A stretch of DNA of 64,000 nt from Citrobacter rodentium NBRC 105723 = DSM 16636 (lineage in GTDB: Bacteria; Pseudomonadota; Gammaproteobacteria; Enterobacterales; Enterobacteriaceae): positions 3,782,001-3,846,000 of the forward strand of contig NZ_CP082833.1 of assembly GCF_021278985.1 (NCBI RefSeq), read 5' to 3'. How positions within the stretch are numbered: the stretch's first letter is position 1; the number at the start of each line of letters is the position of its first letter. The position numbers and the translations under genes were made by a program. The notes beneath the pieces were generated by a model, which saw nothing but the letters and a program-made list of their open reading frames with translations, made no database searches and was not told where the DNA came from. This document shows positions 25,874-34,740 of the stretch, piece after piece.

Positions 25874-26380
25874 TTACGCTTTCAGCACGTCCAGCGCCGC
25901 AGCATAATCGGGTTCGGTGGTAATTTCATCAACCAGCTGACTGAAAATGACGTTGTCGTTTTCATCAATCACCACAACGGCGCGTGCGGCGAGGCCTTTC
26001 AGGGGGCCTTCGGTGATTTCCACGCCATAATTCTTCAGGAACTCAGCGTTACGCAGGGTGGAAAGCGTAATCACATTGCTCAGACCTTCCGCGCCGCAGA
26101 AACGGGACTGCGCGAACGGCAGATCCGCGGAAACGCACAGCACCACGGTGTTTTCCAGTTCGGTGGCCAGTTGATTAAATTTACGTACCGATGCTGCGCA
26201 TACGCCGGTATCAATGCTTGGAAAAATGTTCAGCACTTTACGTTTGCCAGCGAACTGGCTGAGCGCGACGTCAGACAGATCTTTTGCCACGAGGGTAAAA
26301 GGCTGCGCCTTGCTACCTGCCTGAGGAATGGCGTTGGCGACTGCAACCGGGTTGCCCTGGAAATGAACGGTTTGTGACAT
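25874..26380 (-). CDS. tpx: Thiol peroxidase Tpx
   Basis: 168 residues, the E. coli length. It is an atypical 2-Cys peroxiredoxin with the peroxidatic Cys in IFPSIDTGVCAASVRKF (about C61) and the resolving Cys in SRFCGAEGL (about C95). It reduces H2O2 and alkyl peroxides using thioredoxin. It is found in the cytoplasm/periplasm fraction and lacks a signal peptide. AGGAAGATAACC precedes the ATG. It is divergent from ycjG. Confidence 0.97.
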   Translation of the reverse strand: MSQTVHFQGNPVAVANAIPQAGSKAQPFTLVAKDLSDVALSQFAGKRKVLNIFPSIDTGVCAASVRKFNQLATELENTVVLCVSADLPFAQSRFCGAEGLSNVITLSTLRNAEFLKNYGVEITEGPLKGLAARAVVVIDENDNVIFSQLVDEITTEPDYAAALDVLKA

Positions 26381-26501
26381 GGTTATCTTCCTGTTTACAT
26401 ATAGTTAACTTCACGGCTAGTTTATGCCAACACTTAATCACACGGCAAACGCTATTTCTGCGTAACGCACAAACGACCACGTTATTGCTTGAGGAGAGAA
26501 G

Positions 26502-27467
26502 ATGAGATCTGTGAAGGTATACGAAGAAGCCTGGCCGTTACATACTCCCTTTGTGATTGCCCGTGGCAGTCGCAGCGAAGCGCGCGTGGTGGTGGTTGAA
26601 CTGGAAGAAGACGGGGTGAAAGGGAGTGGCGAATGCACTCCCTATCCGCGCTATGGTGAAAGCGACGCATCGGTGCTGGCGCAGATTATGAGTATCGTCC
26701 CACAGCTGGAGAAGGGGCTGACCCGCCAGCAGCTGCAGCAACTCCTTCCCGCTGGCGCTGCGCGTAACGCCGTCGACTGCGCGCTGTGGGATCTGAGCGC
26801 CCGCCAGCAGCAGCAAACGCTGGCGGAATATACCGGCGTGACGCTGAACGCTTCTGTCACTACCGCGCAAACCGTGGTGATAGGCACGCCGGAACAGATG
26901 GCTGCCAGCGCCGCGGCGCTATGGGAGGCCGGAGCGCGACTGCTAAAGGTAAAGCTGGACGACCGGCTTATCAGCGAGCGGATAGTGGCGATTCGTTCGG
27001 CGGCGCCGGAGGCGACGCTTATCGTTGATGCCAATGAGTCCTGGCGCGCGGAAGGCTTAGCGGCGCGTTGCCAGCTGTTAGCCGATCTCGGCGTGGCGAT
27101 GCTGGAACAGCCGCTGCCCGCCCAGGATGATGTCGCGCTGGAGAATTTTATTCATCCGTTACCGATCTGCGCCGATGAGAGCTGCCATACCCGCAGCAGC
27201 CTGAAGGCGCTGCGCGGACGTTATGAAATGATCAATATTAAGCTCGATAAAACCGGTGGCCTGACCGAGGCGCTGGCGCTGGCGACAGAAGCGCAGGCGC
27301 AGGGTTTTGCGCTGATGCTGGGCTGTATGCTGTGCACGTCGCGGGCGATCGCCGCCGCGCTGCCGCTCACTCCGCAGGTGACGTATGCGGATCTCGATGG
27401 CCCCACGTGGCTGGCGGTCGACGTGGAGCCTGCGCTACGTTTTACGACCGGGCAATTGCATCTGTAG
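26502..27467 (+). CDS. ycjG: L-Ala-D/L-Glu epimerase YcjG
   Basis: 321 residues of the enolase superfamily (muconate-lactonising subgroup). The catalytic KVKLDD lysine pair, the metal ligands in IVDANES, the Glu of MLEQPLP, the Asp of CADESCH and the second base Lys of INIKLDKTGG are all visible. It epimerises L-Ala-D-Glu from murein turnover to L-Ala-L-Glu for breakdown. GAGGAGAGAAG precedes the ATG. It is next to mpaA, which releases the tripeptide precursor, so the two form a convergent murein-recycling pair with overlapping 3' ends. Confidence 0.95.
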   Translation: MRSVKVYEEAWPLHTPFVIARGSRSEARVVVVELEEDGVKGSGECTPYPRYGESDASVLAQIMSIVPQLEKGLTRQQLQQLLPAGAARNAVDCALWDLSARQQQQTLAEYTGVTLNASVTTAQTVVIGTPEQMAASAAALWEAGARLLKVKLDDRLISERIVAIRSAAPEATLIVDANESWRAEGLAARCQLLADLGVAMLEQPLPAQDDVALENFIHPLPICADESCHTRSSLKALRGRYEMINIKLDKTGGLTEALALATEAQAQGFALMLGCMLCTSRAIAAALPLTPQVTYADLDGPTWLAVDVEPALRFTTGQLHL

Positions 27468-28170
27468 GATGCCAGCGCAGCAGGCTGGACATCGCCTGCA
27501 AATATTTTTCGCTGGCTTCGTCAGAGGAGATCGGCGGAAATTCGGCCGTGATGCAGTGCAAACCCAGATCCGCGCACCAGCTGCCGAAAGATCCGGGCGT
27601 TTCATAACCGACGCTGGTCACCAGGGGCAGCGCAAACGCCTGCGCCAGCCAATCCCCCAGCTCGCTGCTGGCGGGATCTTCAATACAGGCCAGCGGATCG
27701 TGAAAAGAGACTACCCATGCGGGGTGAATACGGTGAATAAGCTGGCACAACGCCTGGGTTTCAGGTTCCGAACCGGGACGGTCTCCCGTCAACAGTACGA
27801 CGTCGCGTTCTGCGGCGGCGCTGTTCCAGCGATACACCGTCTCTCCGGCCTTCCAGTTTGCGGCGGGAAAATTACGGTTAAGATCGACGCCATTGGCGTT
27901 GGCGCGAAGCCCTAACTGACAGCCATCCGGATTGACCGCGAGGATCGCATGATGGCAGCGCAGCGACGGCGTAAGCGTGCGCAGCGCGCAGGAAAGCGTA
28001 ACTACGGATGAATTCTCGTCGCCGTGCGTTCCTGCGATAATCAGACCGCTTTCGCGATCGGCGGCGGGCGCCGGAAACCAGATCAGCGGCGCGCCTAGCA
28101 GGGAGCGACCATAATGTTCAGTTCCGGGCGGAAATGCGCCACGTTCGGCACGAGGGCGGGTAACGGTCAT
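27442..28170 (-). CDS. mpaA: Murein tripeptide amidase MpaA
   Basis: 242 residues, the E. coli length. It is an M14-type zinc carboxypeptidase with HGDENSS (His and Glu ligands), a later Arg/Asn site NANGVDLNRNFP, the third ligand in VVSFHDPLA and the catalytic Glu in CITAEFPP. It cleaves the gamma-D-Glu-diaminopimelate bond of murein tripeptide in the cytoplasm. It overlaps the end of ycjG by 26 bases tail to tail. Confidence 0.95.
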   Translation of the reverse strand: MTVTRPRAERGAFPPGTEHYGRSLLGAPLIWFPAPAADRESGLIIAGTHGDENSSVVTLSCALRTLTPSLRCHHAILAVNPDGCQLGLRANANGVDLNRNFPAANWKAGETVYRWNSAAAERDVVLLTGDRPGSEPETQALCQLIHRIHPAWVVSFHDPLACIEDPASSELGDWLAQAFALPLVTSVGYETPGSFGSWCADLGLHCITAEFPPISSDEASEKYLQAMSSLLRWHPTDAIARS

Positions 28171-28353
28171 AGGCGTCTCTGAATGCTGAAGTGATGTTTC
28201 GCAGTGTTGTGCAAAATTCGCCGATAATCAAATCGTTTTCACGTGTTCGTGTTTTTCGTTGTCGCATCAATTTTTTGCCGGAAGTTATTTGCATTTCTAT
28301 AAGGCGAAACAAATAATTACGCCATCATTGATAAGCCGTTTTGAGGGAATCTT

Positions 28354-29967
28354 ATGAAGCACTCTGTTTCAGTCACCTGTTGTGCGCTGTTGGTGAGCAG
28401 CATTTCTCTGTCATATGCTGCGGAGGTTCCCAAAGGCACGGTACTGGCAGAGAAGCAGGAGCTGGTTCGTCATATTAAAGATGAGCCGGCAACGCTTGAC
28501 CCGGCTAAAGCGGTCGGACTACCGGAAATCCAGGTTATTCGCGATCTTTACGAAGGGCTGGTAAATCAGAACGAAAAAGGGGAGATCGTTCCCGGCGTCG
28601 CTACCCAGTGGAAAAGTAACGACAATCGCATCTGGACGTTTACCCTGCGTGATAATGCCCGCTGGTCGGACGGCACGCCGGTAACCGCGCAGGATTTTGT
28701 TTACAGCTGGCAGCGGCTGGTTGACCCGAAAACGCTCTCTCCCTTTGCGTGGTTCGCCGCGCTGGCGGGGATTAATAACGCGCAGGCAATTATCGATGGC
28801 AAAGCGACGCCGGACAAGCTTGGCGTCAGCGCGCCGGACGCCCGCACCCTGAAAGTGCAGCTGGACAAACCGCTGCCGTGGTTTGCGAATCTGACCGCGA
28901 ATTTTGCCTTTTACCCGGTGCAAAAAGCCAATGTGGAAAGCGGTAAAGACTGGACCAGACCCGGGAAACTGACGGGTAACGGCGCCTACGTTTTAAACGA
29001 TCGCGTGGTGAATGAAAAGCTGGTCGTGGTGCCGAATACCCATTACTGGGACAGCGCGAAGACGATTCTGCAAAAAGTGACCTTCCTGCCGATCAATCAG
29101 GAGTCCGCTGCGACGAAACGCTATCTGGCTGGCGATATCGATATCACTGAATCTTTCCCGAAAAATCTGTACCAGAAACTGCTGAAAGACATTCCCGGCC
29201 AGGTCTACACGCCGCCGCAACTGGGAACCTATTATTACGCGTTTAATACGCAGAAAGGGCCGACGGCGGATTCCCGCGTGCGTCTGGCGCTGAGCATGAC
29301 CATTGACCGGCGGATTATGGCTGAAAAGGTGCTGGGAACCGGCGAAAAACCGGCCTGGCGTTTTACGCCGGATGTCACGGCGGGCTTCACGCCGGATCCG
29401 TCTCCTTTTGAGCAGATGAGTCAGGAAGAGCTGAACGCGCAGGCGAAAACGCTGCTTCGTGCGGCAGGCTACGGTCCGCAGAAGCCGCTGAAGCTGACGC
29501 TTTTGTACAACACCTCAGAAAACCACCAGAAGATCGCCATTGCGGTGGCTTCTATGTGGAAGAAAAACCTGGGCGTGGATGTAAAACTGCAAAACCAGGA
29601 GTGGAAAACCTATATCGACAGCCGCAACACCGGAAACTTTGATGTGATCCGCGCTTCATGGGTAGGGGATTACAACGAGCCGTCAACTTTTCTGTCGCTG
29701 CTGACGTCGACCCATTCTGGCAATATCTCCCGTTTTAACAACCCGGCGTATGATAAAGTGCTCGCCCAGGCGACGACGGAGAATACCGTTGAGGCGCGTA
29801 ACGCAGATTATAATGCGGCAGAGAAAATCCTCGCGGAACAGGCGCCGATCGCGCCAATTTATCAATATACCAATGGCCGACTGATTAAACCCTGGCTGAA
29901 AGGGTATCCTATTACTAACCCGGAAGATGTCGCTTATAGCCGGACAATGTATATTGTGAAGCATTGA
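28354..29967 (+). CDS. mppA: Murein tripeptide-binding protein MppA
   Basis: 537 residues, the family length, with a Sec signal (about 1-22, cleaved after SYAA). It is an SBP family 5 (OppA-like) periplasmic protein, and the LRHIKDEPATLDPAKAVG and WSDGTPVTAQDFVYSWQR segments are typical. It captures murein tripeptide L-Ala-gamma-D-Glu-meso-Dap and delivers it to the OppBCDF transporter. It fits with the murein-recycling genes ycjG and mpaA. The E. coli ycjY and pgrR genes that stand between mpaA and mppA are missing here. Confidence 0.95.
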   Translation: MKHSVSVTCCALLVSSISLSYAAEVPKGTVLAEKQELVRHIKDEPATLDPAKAVGLPEIQVIRDLYEGLVNQNEKGEIVPGVATQWKSNDNRIWTFTLRDNARWSDGTPVTAQDFVYSWQRLVDPKTLSPFAWFAALAGINNAQAIIDGKATPDKLGVSAPDARTLKVQLDKPLPWFANLTANFAFYPVQKANVESGKDWTRPGKLTGNGAYVLNDRVVNEKLVVVPNTHYWDSAKTILQKVTFLPINQESAATKRYLAGDIDITESFPKNLYQKLLKDIPGQVYTPPQLGTYYYAFNTQKGPTADSRVRLALSMTIDRRIMAEKVLGTGEKPAWRFTPDVTAGFTPDPSPFEQMSQEELNAQAKTLLRAAGYGPQKPLKLTLLYNTSENHQKIAIAVASMWKKNLGVDVKLQNQEWKTYIDSRNTGNFDVIRASWVGDYNEPSTFLSLLTSTHSGNISRFNNPAYDKVLAQATTENTVEARNADYNAAEKILAEQAPIAPIYQYTNGRLIKPWLKGYPITNPEDVAYSRTMYIVKH

Positions 29968-30058
29968 GTTTAATGCAGGTTTGTCGGCAGACATCGGCGT
30001 ATTGTCATGATATTGTTATGCATAAGTAAAAAGCATACAGCAGTAAAAGGACACATTT

Positions 30059-30319
30059 ATGATCATGACAAAGCTTAGGTCAGCAAAGGGCAAAAAGTTT
30101 CTGTTGTGCCTGCTTGGCGTATTCATCATCGCCGCGACCGTGGTAACGCGCGCGACGATCGGCGGCGTGATTGAGCAGTACAATATTCCGCTGTCTGACT
30201 GGACGGCATCGATGTATGCCATTCAGTCCTCAATGATTTGTGTCTACAGCCTGGTTTTCACCGTGCTGCTGGCGATACCGTTGGGGATCTATTTTCTCGG
30301 CGGAGATGATAAACACTAA
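30059..30319 (+). CDS. ynaJ: YnaJ, DUF2534 inner-membrane protein
   Basis: 86 residues. There are two membrane helices (about 12-30 and 56-80) around a short loop, with conserved ATIGGVIEQYNIPLS between them. The function is unknown. AAAAGGACACATTT precedes the ATG. It is convergent with uspE and they share a terminator. The mechanosensitive channel gene ynaI, next to it in E. coli, is absent. Confidence 0.9.
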   Translation: MIMTKLRSAKGKKFLLCLLGVFIIAATVVTRATIGGVIEQYNIPLSDWTASMYAIQSSMICVYSLVFTVLLAIPLGIYFLGGDDKH

Positions 30320-30320
30320 A

Positions 30321-30350
30321 AGATAAGGCCCGATGATTCGGGCCTTATCT
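30321..30350. terminator. Bidirectional terminator between ynaJ and uspE
   Basis: AGATAAGGCCC-GATGATTC-GGGCCTTATCT is an 11-bp perfect stem, with CTTTTAC on the plus side and TTTTAGTG on the minus side. It serves both convergent genes. Confidence 0.93.
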
Positions 30351-30364
30351 CTTTTACGACAGCG

Positions 30365-31312
30365 TTAATCGTCTTCGTCGTCTATTTCGACCGGCGTCTG
30401 GAACTGATCGGGTTTAATAACCAGCAGGTCGCAGCGTAAATGATCGATAACCTGTTCAGCCGTATTCCCCAGGAAAGCGGCGGAAATGCCGGTGCGCCCG
30501 ATAGTGCCCAGTACGACAATCCCTGCCTGCAAATGTTCGGCTAAATCGGGGATGACTTCCTCAGGCAAGCCTTTTTCAACGTGGGTAACTTTTTCGTCGA
30601 TGCTGAATTTCTGACGCAGCGCTTTCATCGCCAGCAGGTGCTGACCGCGAATCGCATCGTTGTAAACGCTGGGATCGAATTCCGGCAGTTCAATGGCGAT
30701 ATTGATTGGCGTAACGGGATAGGCGCCGACCAGATGGACTTCGGTGTGGTTGACCTGCTCCGCAAGTTGCAGCGTCTCTTTGACCAGTTTTTCATTGAGC
30801 GCATTATGATAAGGCTCTTCGCTGGCCAGATTAACCGCCACCAGCGCTTTACCGCCTTCGGGCCAGGGCTGATCTTTAACCATCCACACCGGGCTCGGAC
30901 ATTTACGTAGTAAATGCCAGTCGGTAGGGGTGAAGATCACCGCTTCCAGCTTATCGTGCTGGTGCGCCATTTTCAGCACCAGATCGTGCCCGCCGCTGAT
31001 GACTTCCTGGATGATGGCTTCAAAGGGGCGGTTGTGCCAGACCACCTTGATTTCAATCGGAACGCCTGCTTCAAGATAGTATTTAGCTTGTTCGCGTATC
31101 CACGCCGTCCGCTGACTGATCACCCCCTGTCGCATTGCCGTGCGCTCATCCGGCGACAGCAGGGTCGTCATCTCATAGGAAAAGTCGTAGATCGGCAGGA
31201 AGGCTTTAATTTTGCCACCAATCCGTTGATGCAAATAAACCGCACGCCGTAACGCAGGTTGATCGTCCTGATTCGGATCGACAACCACCAGCATGTTTTG
31301 ATACATAGCCAT
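30365..31312 (-). CDS. uspE: Universal stress protein UspE
   Basis: 315 residues from the ATG at 31312 (MAMYQNMLVVVDPNQDD). The annotated-looking upstream Met (31336) adds eight residues without support; GGAGACC fits the chosen start. There are two tandem Usp domains (about 1-150 and 160-305); the second has the ATP-type GTIGRTGISAAFLGNTAEQV stretch. It aids DNA-damage resistance, motility and aggregation. It stands beside fnr, as in E. coli. Confidence 0.96.
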   Translation of the reverse strand: MAMYQNMLVVVDPNQDDQPALRRAVYLHQRIGGKIKAFLPIYDFSYEMTTLLSPDERTAMRQGVISQRTAWIREQAKYYLEAGVPIEIKVVWHNRPFEAIIQEVISGGHDLVLKMAHQHDKLEAVIFTPTDWHLLRKCPSPVWMVKDQPWPEGGKALVAVNLASEEPYHNALNEKLVKETLQLAEQVNHTEVHLVGAYPVTPINIAIELPEFDPSVYNDAIRGQHLLAMKALRQKFSIDEKVTHVEKGLPEEVIPDLAEHLQAGIVVLGTIGRTGISAAFLGNTAEQVIDHLRCDLLVIKPDQFQTPVEIDDEDD

Positions 31313-31463
31313 ACAGGGTCTCCTTACAACTGTCATCGCAGTTTGTAATTAAAAGAGTAACCCAATAATGTAAATTGAAACAGGAAAGAATCTTCTGTCA
31401 GATCAATAAATCAGGAAAATTTAGAGATATGACAGAAGGGTTTCTGAAGGCATTGCGGAAAGA

Positions 31464-32216
31464 TTAAGCGACGTTGCGCGTATGACCGGCGAGCAGCGCC
31501 AGCGCATCGCTGTTTTCAATAGTGATGTACTTGCCTTTTACCGCCAGCATCCCGCTTTTCTGGAAACGTCCCAGCAGACGGCTGATGGTTTCGACGGTCA
31601 GACCGAGATAGTTGCCGATATCGCCGCGCGTCATAGTGAGGCGGAATTCACGCGGGGAAAAGCCGCGCTGGGCAAAACGACGGGACAGGTTATAGATAAA
31701 CGCCGCCAGGCGTTCTTCCGCGTTCTTTTTGGAGAGCAACAGGATCATATCCTGATCGCCTTTGATCTCGCCGCTCATCAGACGCATCATCTGCTGACGC
31801 AGATTCGGCATTTTACCTGACAGATCGTCCAGCGTTTCAAACGGGATTTCGCAGACCATTGAGGTTTCCAGCGCCTGCGCAAAGCTCGGATGATGACCGC
31901 TGCCGATGGCGTCGAAGCCAACCAGGTCGCCAGCAAGATGGAAACCGGTGATCTGCTCATCGCCTTGTTCGGTAATAGTGTAGCTCTTGATGGTGCCGGA
32001 ACGAATGGCATAGAGCGATTTCAGCTCGTCACCCGCTTTAAACAGGGTTTGCCCTTTCTGGATCGGCTTTTTACGCTCGATGATATTATCAAGCTGATCA
32101 AGCTCATGCTCGTTAAGTGTGAACGGGATGCAAAGCTGGCTGATGCTGCAATCCTGGCAATGGATAGCACAACCGCCAGACTGAATGCGCCGTATAATTC
32201 GCTTTTCCGGGATCAT
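31464..32216 (-). CDS. fnr: FNR, oxygen-sensing global regulator
   Basis: 250 residues from the ATG at 32216. The cluster ligands are C20, C23 and C29 in the N-terminal HCQDCSISQLC segment plus the Cys of SMVCEIPF (about C122). A cAMP-binding-like beta-roll and dimer helix follow, then a Crp-type helix-turn-helix (TRGDIGNYLGLTVETISRLLGRFQ). Loss of oxygen allows a 4Fe-4S dimer that activates anaerobic genes and represses others. Here it should act on its own promoter and on fnrS. A longer reading from 32294 is not supported. Confidence 0.98.
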   Translation of the reverse strand: MIPEKRIIRRIQSGGCAIHCQDCSISQLCIPFTLNEHELDQLDNIIERKKPIQKGQTLFKAGDELKSLYAIRSGTIKSYTITEQGDEQITGFHLAGDLVGFDAIGSGHHPSFAQALETSMVCEIPFETLDDLSGKMPNLRQQMMRLMSGEIKGDQDMILLLSKKNAEERLAAFIYNLSRRFAQRGFSPREFRLTMTRGDIGNYLGLTVETISRLLGRFQKSGMLAVKGKYITIENSDALALLAGHTRNVA

Positions 32217-32235
32217 AGGTCTGCTCAAGCCGTAA

Positions 32236-32249
32236 TTGATATTAGTCAA
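32236..32249 (-). promoter_or_regulatory. FNR box over the fnr leader (autorepression)
   Basis: On the plus strand TTGAT-ATTA-GTCAA matches the FNR consensus TTGAT-N4-ATCAA in nine of ten positions. Its centre is 27 bases before the fnr ATG. A site this close blocks transcription, in line with known FNR autorepression. Confidence 0.8.
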
Positions 32250-32410
32250 TTTTAACATCTTTTTAGTGGGCACGTAAGTCTGAGCGAACAGCAATAGCGG
32301 ATAATTCCGGAAAGTGCGAATAAATTATTTCTATCTGTCTGAAAAGTCACAATTTTAATAAGGGGACTTTACGTAAAAGTGTGAGTAAGAAGGCACGAAT
32401 TGCCTGGATT

Positions 32411-32926
32411 CTAGAGCAGCAGATAGCCTTCATGGCGCAATAGCCACTCTTTTCGCTGTACGCCGCCTGCGTAACCGGTCATCGTGCCGTTACGCCCGAT
32501 AACGCGATGGCAGGGCACTACGATGCTGATCGGGTTCGAACCGTTGGCTGCGCCAACCGCGCGCGCCGCGCCTGGTCGCCCCAACTGTTCGGCCATCTGA
32601 CCATAATGCATAACCTGACCACAGGGAATAGAACGTAACATCTGCCAGACTTCACGCTGAAATGGCGTGCCGCCAGTGGCGGTCGGCAGCGTATCGATAA
32701 CCTGAATATTGCCGGAAAAGTAATCGTTGAGCTTGTCGCTCAGCCCGCCCGGATTTTTGGCCGCCACGCGGATGTAGCCTTCCGCGCGATAGTGAATATC
32801 CAGCAACTGTTCCATCCGGTCGCTGTGCTGTTCCCACTCGACGGCGCGCAGACGAAACTGTTCATCGCAAATGACCCAGAGCGGCCCGAGCGGGGTCGCA
32901 ATTTTATCTTCCAGTAGTGTGAGCAT
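32411..32926 (-). CDS. ogt: O6-alkylguanine-DNA alkyltransferase Ogt
   Basis: 171 residues, the E. coli length. The acceptor motif is PCHRVIGRNG with the reactive Cys, preceded by the Arg-finger region GAARAVGAANGSNPISIV. It repairs O6-methylguanine and O4-methylthymine by irreversible self-alkylation. AAAGGATAACG precedes the ATG. Next comes smrA; the E. coli abg genes, which are normally beside ogt, are absent. Confidence 0.96.
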   Translation of the reverse strand: MLTLLEDKIATPLGPLWVICDEQFRLRAVEWEQHSDRMEQLLDIHYRAEGYIRVAAKNPGGLSDKLNDYFSGNIQVIDTLPTATGGTPFQREVWQMLRSIPCGQVMHYGQMAEQLGRPGAARAVGAANGSNPISIVVPCHRVIGRNGTMTGYAGGVQRKEWLLRHEGYLLL

Positions 32927-33203
32927 CGTTATCCTTTATAGAGACAGCGGATCGGGCGACAACAATCTATCACGGCGGCTTGTCGGGTTGCTATACCCCT
33001 GATTTGGGATAAAAAAGAGTCAGTCGATGACAGCCAGGCATTACGTAAACACACCGTATCTCCCTTATTGTTCCCGTTGGCATTCCTGTATACGTGAGTA
33101 AAACCGCAGATGCAGGAGCGTTTACTGGAAACATCTGTAAACCGTTGTCGGTATGCCGGGGGGCGGTTATGATAAAGGCTGGCTTAATACGGGAGGAGGT
33201 AAC

Positions 33204-33767
33204 ATGAACCTTGACGACAAAGCGCTGTTCCTTGACGCCATGGAGGATGTCCGGCCTCTCAAACGATGCACCGACGTTCACTGGCAGCCGGTACGGAATG
33301 CGCGTAAACCGCAGCGTATCGATACGCTTCAGCTTGATAACTTTCTTACCACCGGCTTTCTGGACGTGGTGCCGCTGTCCCGGCCGCTGGAATTTCGTCG
33401 CGAAGGGCTGCAAGTGGGCGTGCTCGACAAGTTGCGGACGGGTAAATACAGCCAGCAGGCCAGCCTCAATCTGTTGCGCCAGCCGGTGGAGGAGTGCCGT
33501 AAGCAGCTGTTCAGTTTTATCATGCAGTCACTTCAGGATGGCCTGCGCAACGTGCTGATTATTCATGGCAAAGGGCGGGAAGATCGCTCGCACGCCAATA
33601 TTGTGCGCAGCTATCTGGCGCGCTGGCTGACCGAATTTGACGACGTACAGGCATACTGTACGGCGCTGCCGCAGCATGGCGGCAGTGGAGCGTGCTACGT
33701 GGCGTTGCGAAAAAGCGCGCAGGCGAAACAGGAAAACTGGGAGCGCCACGCCAAACGCAGCCGTTAA
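33204..33767 (+). CDS. smrA: SmrA, Smr-domain DNA endonuclease
   Basis: 187 residues from the ATG at 33204, directly after GGAGGAGGTAAC. It has an N-terminal extension and a C-terminal Smr (MutS2-related) domain with the nuclease-type HGKGREDRSHANIVRSYLARWL stretch. E. coli SmrA (YdaL) shows DNA-nicking activity. The stop overlaps the stop of pcaR by 4 bases tail to tail. Confidence 0.94.
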   Translation: MNLDDKALFLDAMEDVRPLKRCTDVHWQPVRNARKPQRIDTLQLDNFLTTGFLDVVPLSRPLEFRREGLQVGVLDKLRTGKYSQQASLNLLRQPVEECRKQLFSFIMQSLQDGLRNVLIIHGKGREDRSHANIVRSYLARWLTEFDDVQAYCTALPQHGGSGACYVALRKSAQAKQENWERHAKRSR

Positions 33768-34570
33768 TCCAGCAACAGCGACAGTTCCTGCGCGGCTTTT
33801 TGCAGCTCCGGCAGGACGCGGGTGCGCAGCTCTTCCGCGGTAACCTGTCCGGCATGGACGCCGACGTTCAGCGCCGCCTGCACCTGGCCCTGCGCGTTTG
33901 CCAGCGGAACGGCAATTGAGCGCAGCCCCATCTCCAGCTCCTGATCGTTTAACGCATAGCCCTGCTGGCGCACCTTTTTCAGCTCCGCGCGCAGCGCCGC
34001 CACAGAACTTACGGTCTGCGAGGTGTAGCGAATCATCGTGATCCTGCCCAGCATATCGTTCAGTTTATCCTCAGACAGATGGCTTAATAACACGCGCCCC
34101 ATCGATGTGGACCAGGCGGGCAGACGACTGCCGATATCCAGATCGATAGTCATGATGCGCGAGCTGGAGGCGCGGGCGATATATAAAATATCGTCGCCGT
34201 CGAGCGTGGCGATAGAGCAGGATTCATTCAGCATTTCACTCAGGTGCTTCAGTACCGGCTGGGTAGCGCGCGCCAGCGGGGTGGAGGCGAGATAGGCATG
34301 CCCCAGCGCGAGGATCCGCGGACGTAACTCAAAGTTTTTGCCGTCTTGCGCATACACAAAGCCTAGCTTACTCAACGTATACAGACAGCGTCTCACCGCG
34401 GCGCGGGGAATACCGGTTTTTTGGCTAATCTGCGAGATCGACAACACCCGCCGCTGCGGCGTGAAGGCCTGAATCACTTCCAGTCCCCGCGCCAGTGAAG
34501 CCATAAAATTAGGGTCGCCCTTGAACGGGTCGGCCTCGTTGTTCAGACGATCGTCAGGATGTTTTTCCAC
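33764..34570 (-). CDS. pcaR: PcaR, IclR-family regulator of the pca genes
   Basis: 268 residues. An N-terminal winged helix-turn-helix (SISQISQKTGIPRAAVRRCLYTLSKLGFV, about 43-71) precedes an IclR effector domain with the PcaR-type SSSRIMTIDLDIGSRLPAWSTSMGRVLL stretch. PcaR normally responds to beta-ketoadipate and activates pcaIJ and others. It is divergent from pcaI, with four PcaR-type boxes between. A minus-strand GAGGAAAAAACGGTGGA leader precedes its ATG. Confidence 0.9.
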   Translation of the reverse strand: MEKHPDDRLNNEADPFKGDPNFMASLARGLEVIQAFTPQRRVLSISQISQKTGIPRAAVRRCLYTLSKLGFVYAQDGKNFELRPRILALGHAYLASTPLARATQPVLKHLSEMLNESCSIATLDGDDILYIARASSSRIMTIDLDIGSRLPAWSTSMGRVLLSHLSEDKLNDMLGRITMIRYTSQTVSSVAALRAELKKVRQQGYALNDQELEMGLRSIAVPLANAQGQVQAALNVGVHAGQVTAEELRTRVLPELQKAAQELSLLLD

Positions 34571-34625
34571 CGTTTTTTCCTCATTGTCCGCCAGCGATCA
34601 CATTCTGCGCACAAATATAATTGAT

Positions 34626-34724
34626 GTTCGATTATCGCACCATATTTCGATTATCGCCCTTGCCTGGCTTCGTTAAGTGGGTCACATTTTGTGCGAACAA
34701 CGCAAAAATGTGCGAAATACGCAC
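34626..34724. promoter_or_regulatory. Four PcaR-type operator boxes between pcaR and pcaI
   Basis: GTTCGATTATCGCAC (34626-34640) differs in one base from the PcaR box GTTCGATAATCGCAC that I recall from Pseudomonas putida. A second copy (TTTCGATTATCGCCC) starts at 34645. Two inverse-oriented, weaker copies, GTGCGAACAACGCAA (34691-34705) and GTGCGAAATACGCAC (34710-34724), lie nearer pcaI. Each pair is spaced 19 bases start to start. Confidence 0.75.
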
Positions 34725-34740
34725 CACAAGGAGCGAGCAG

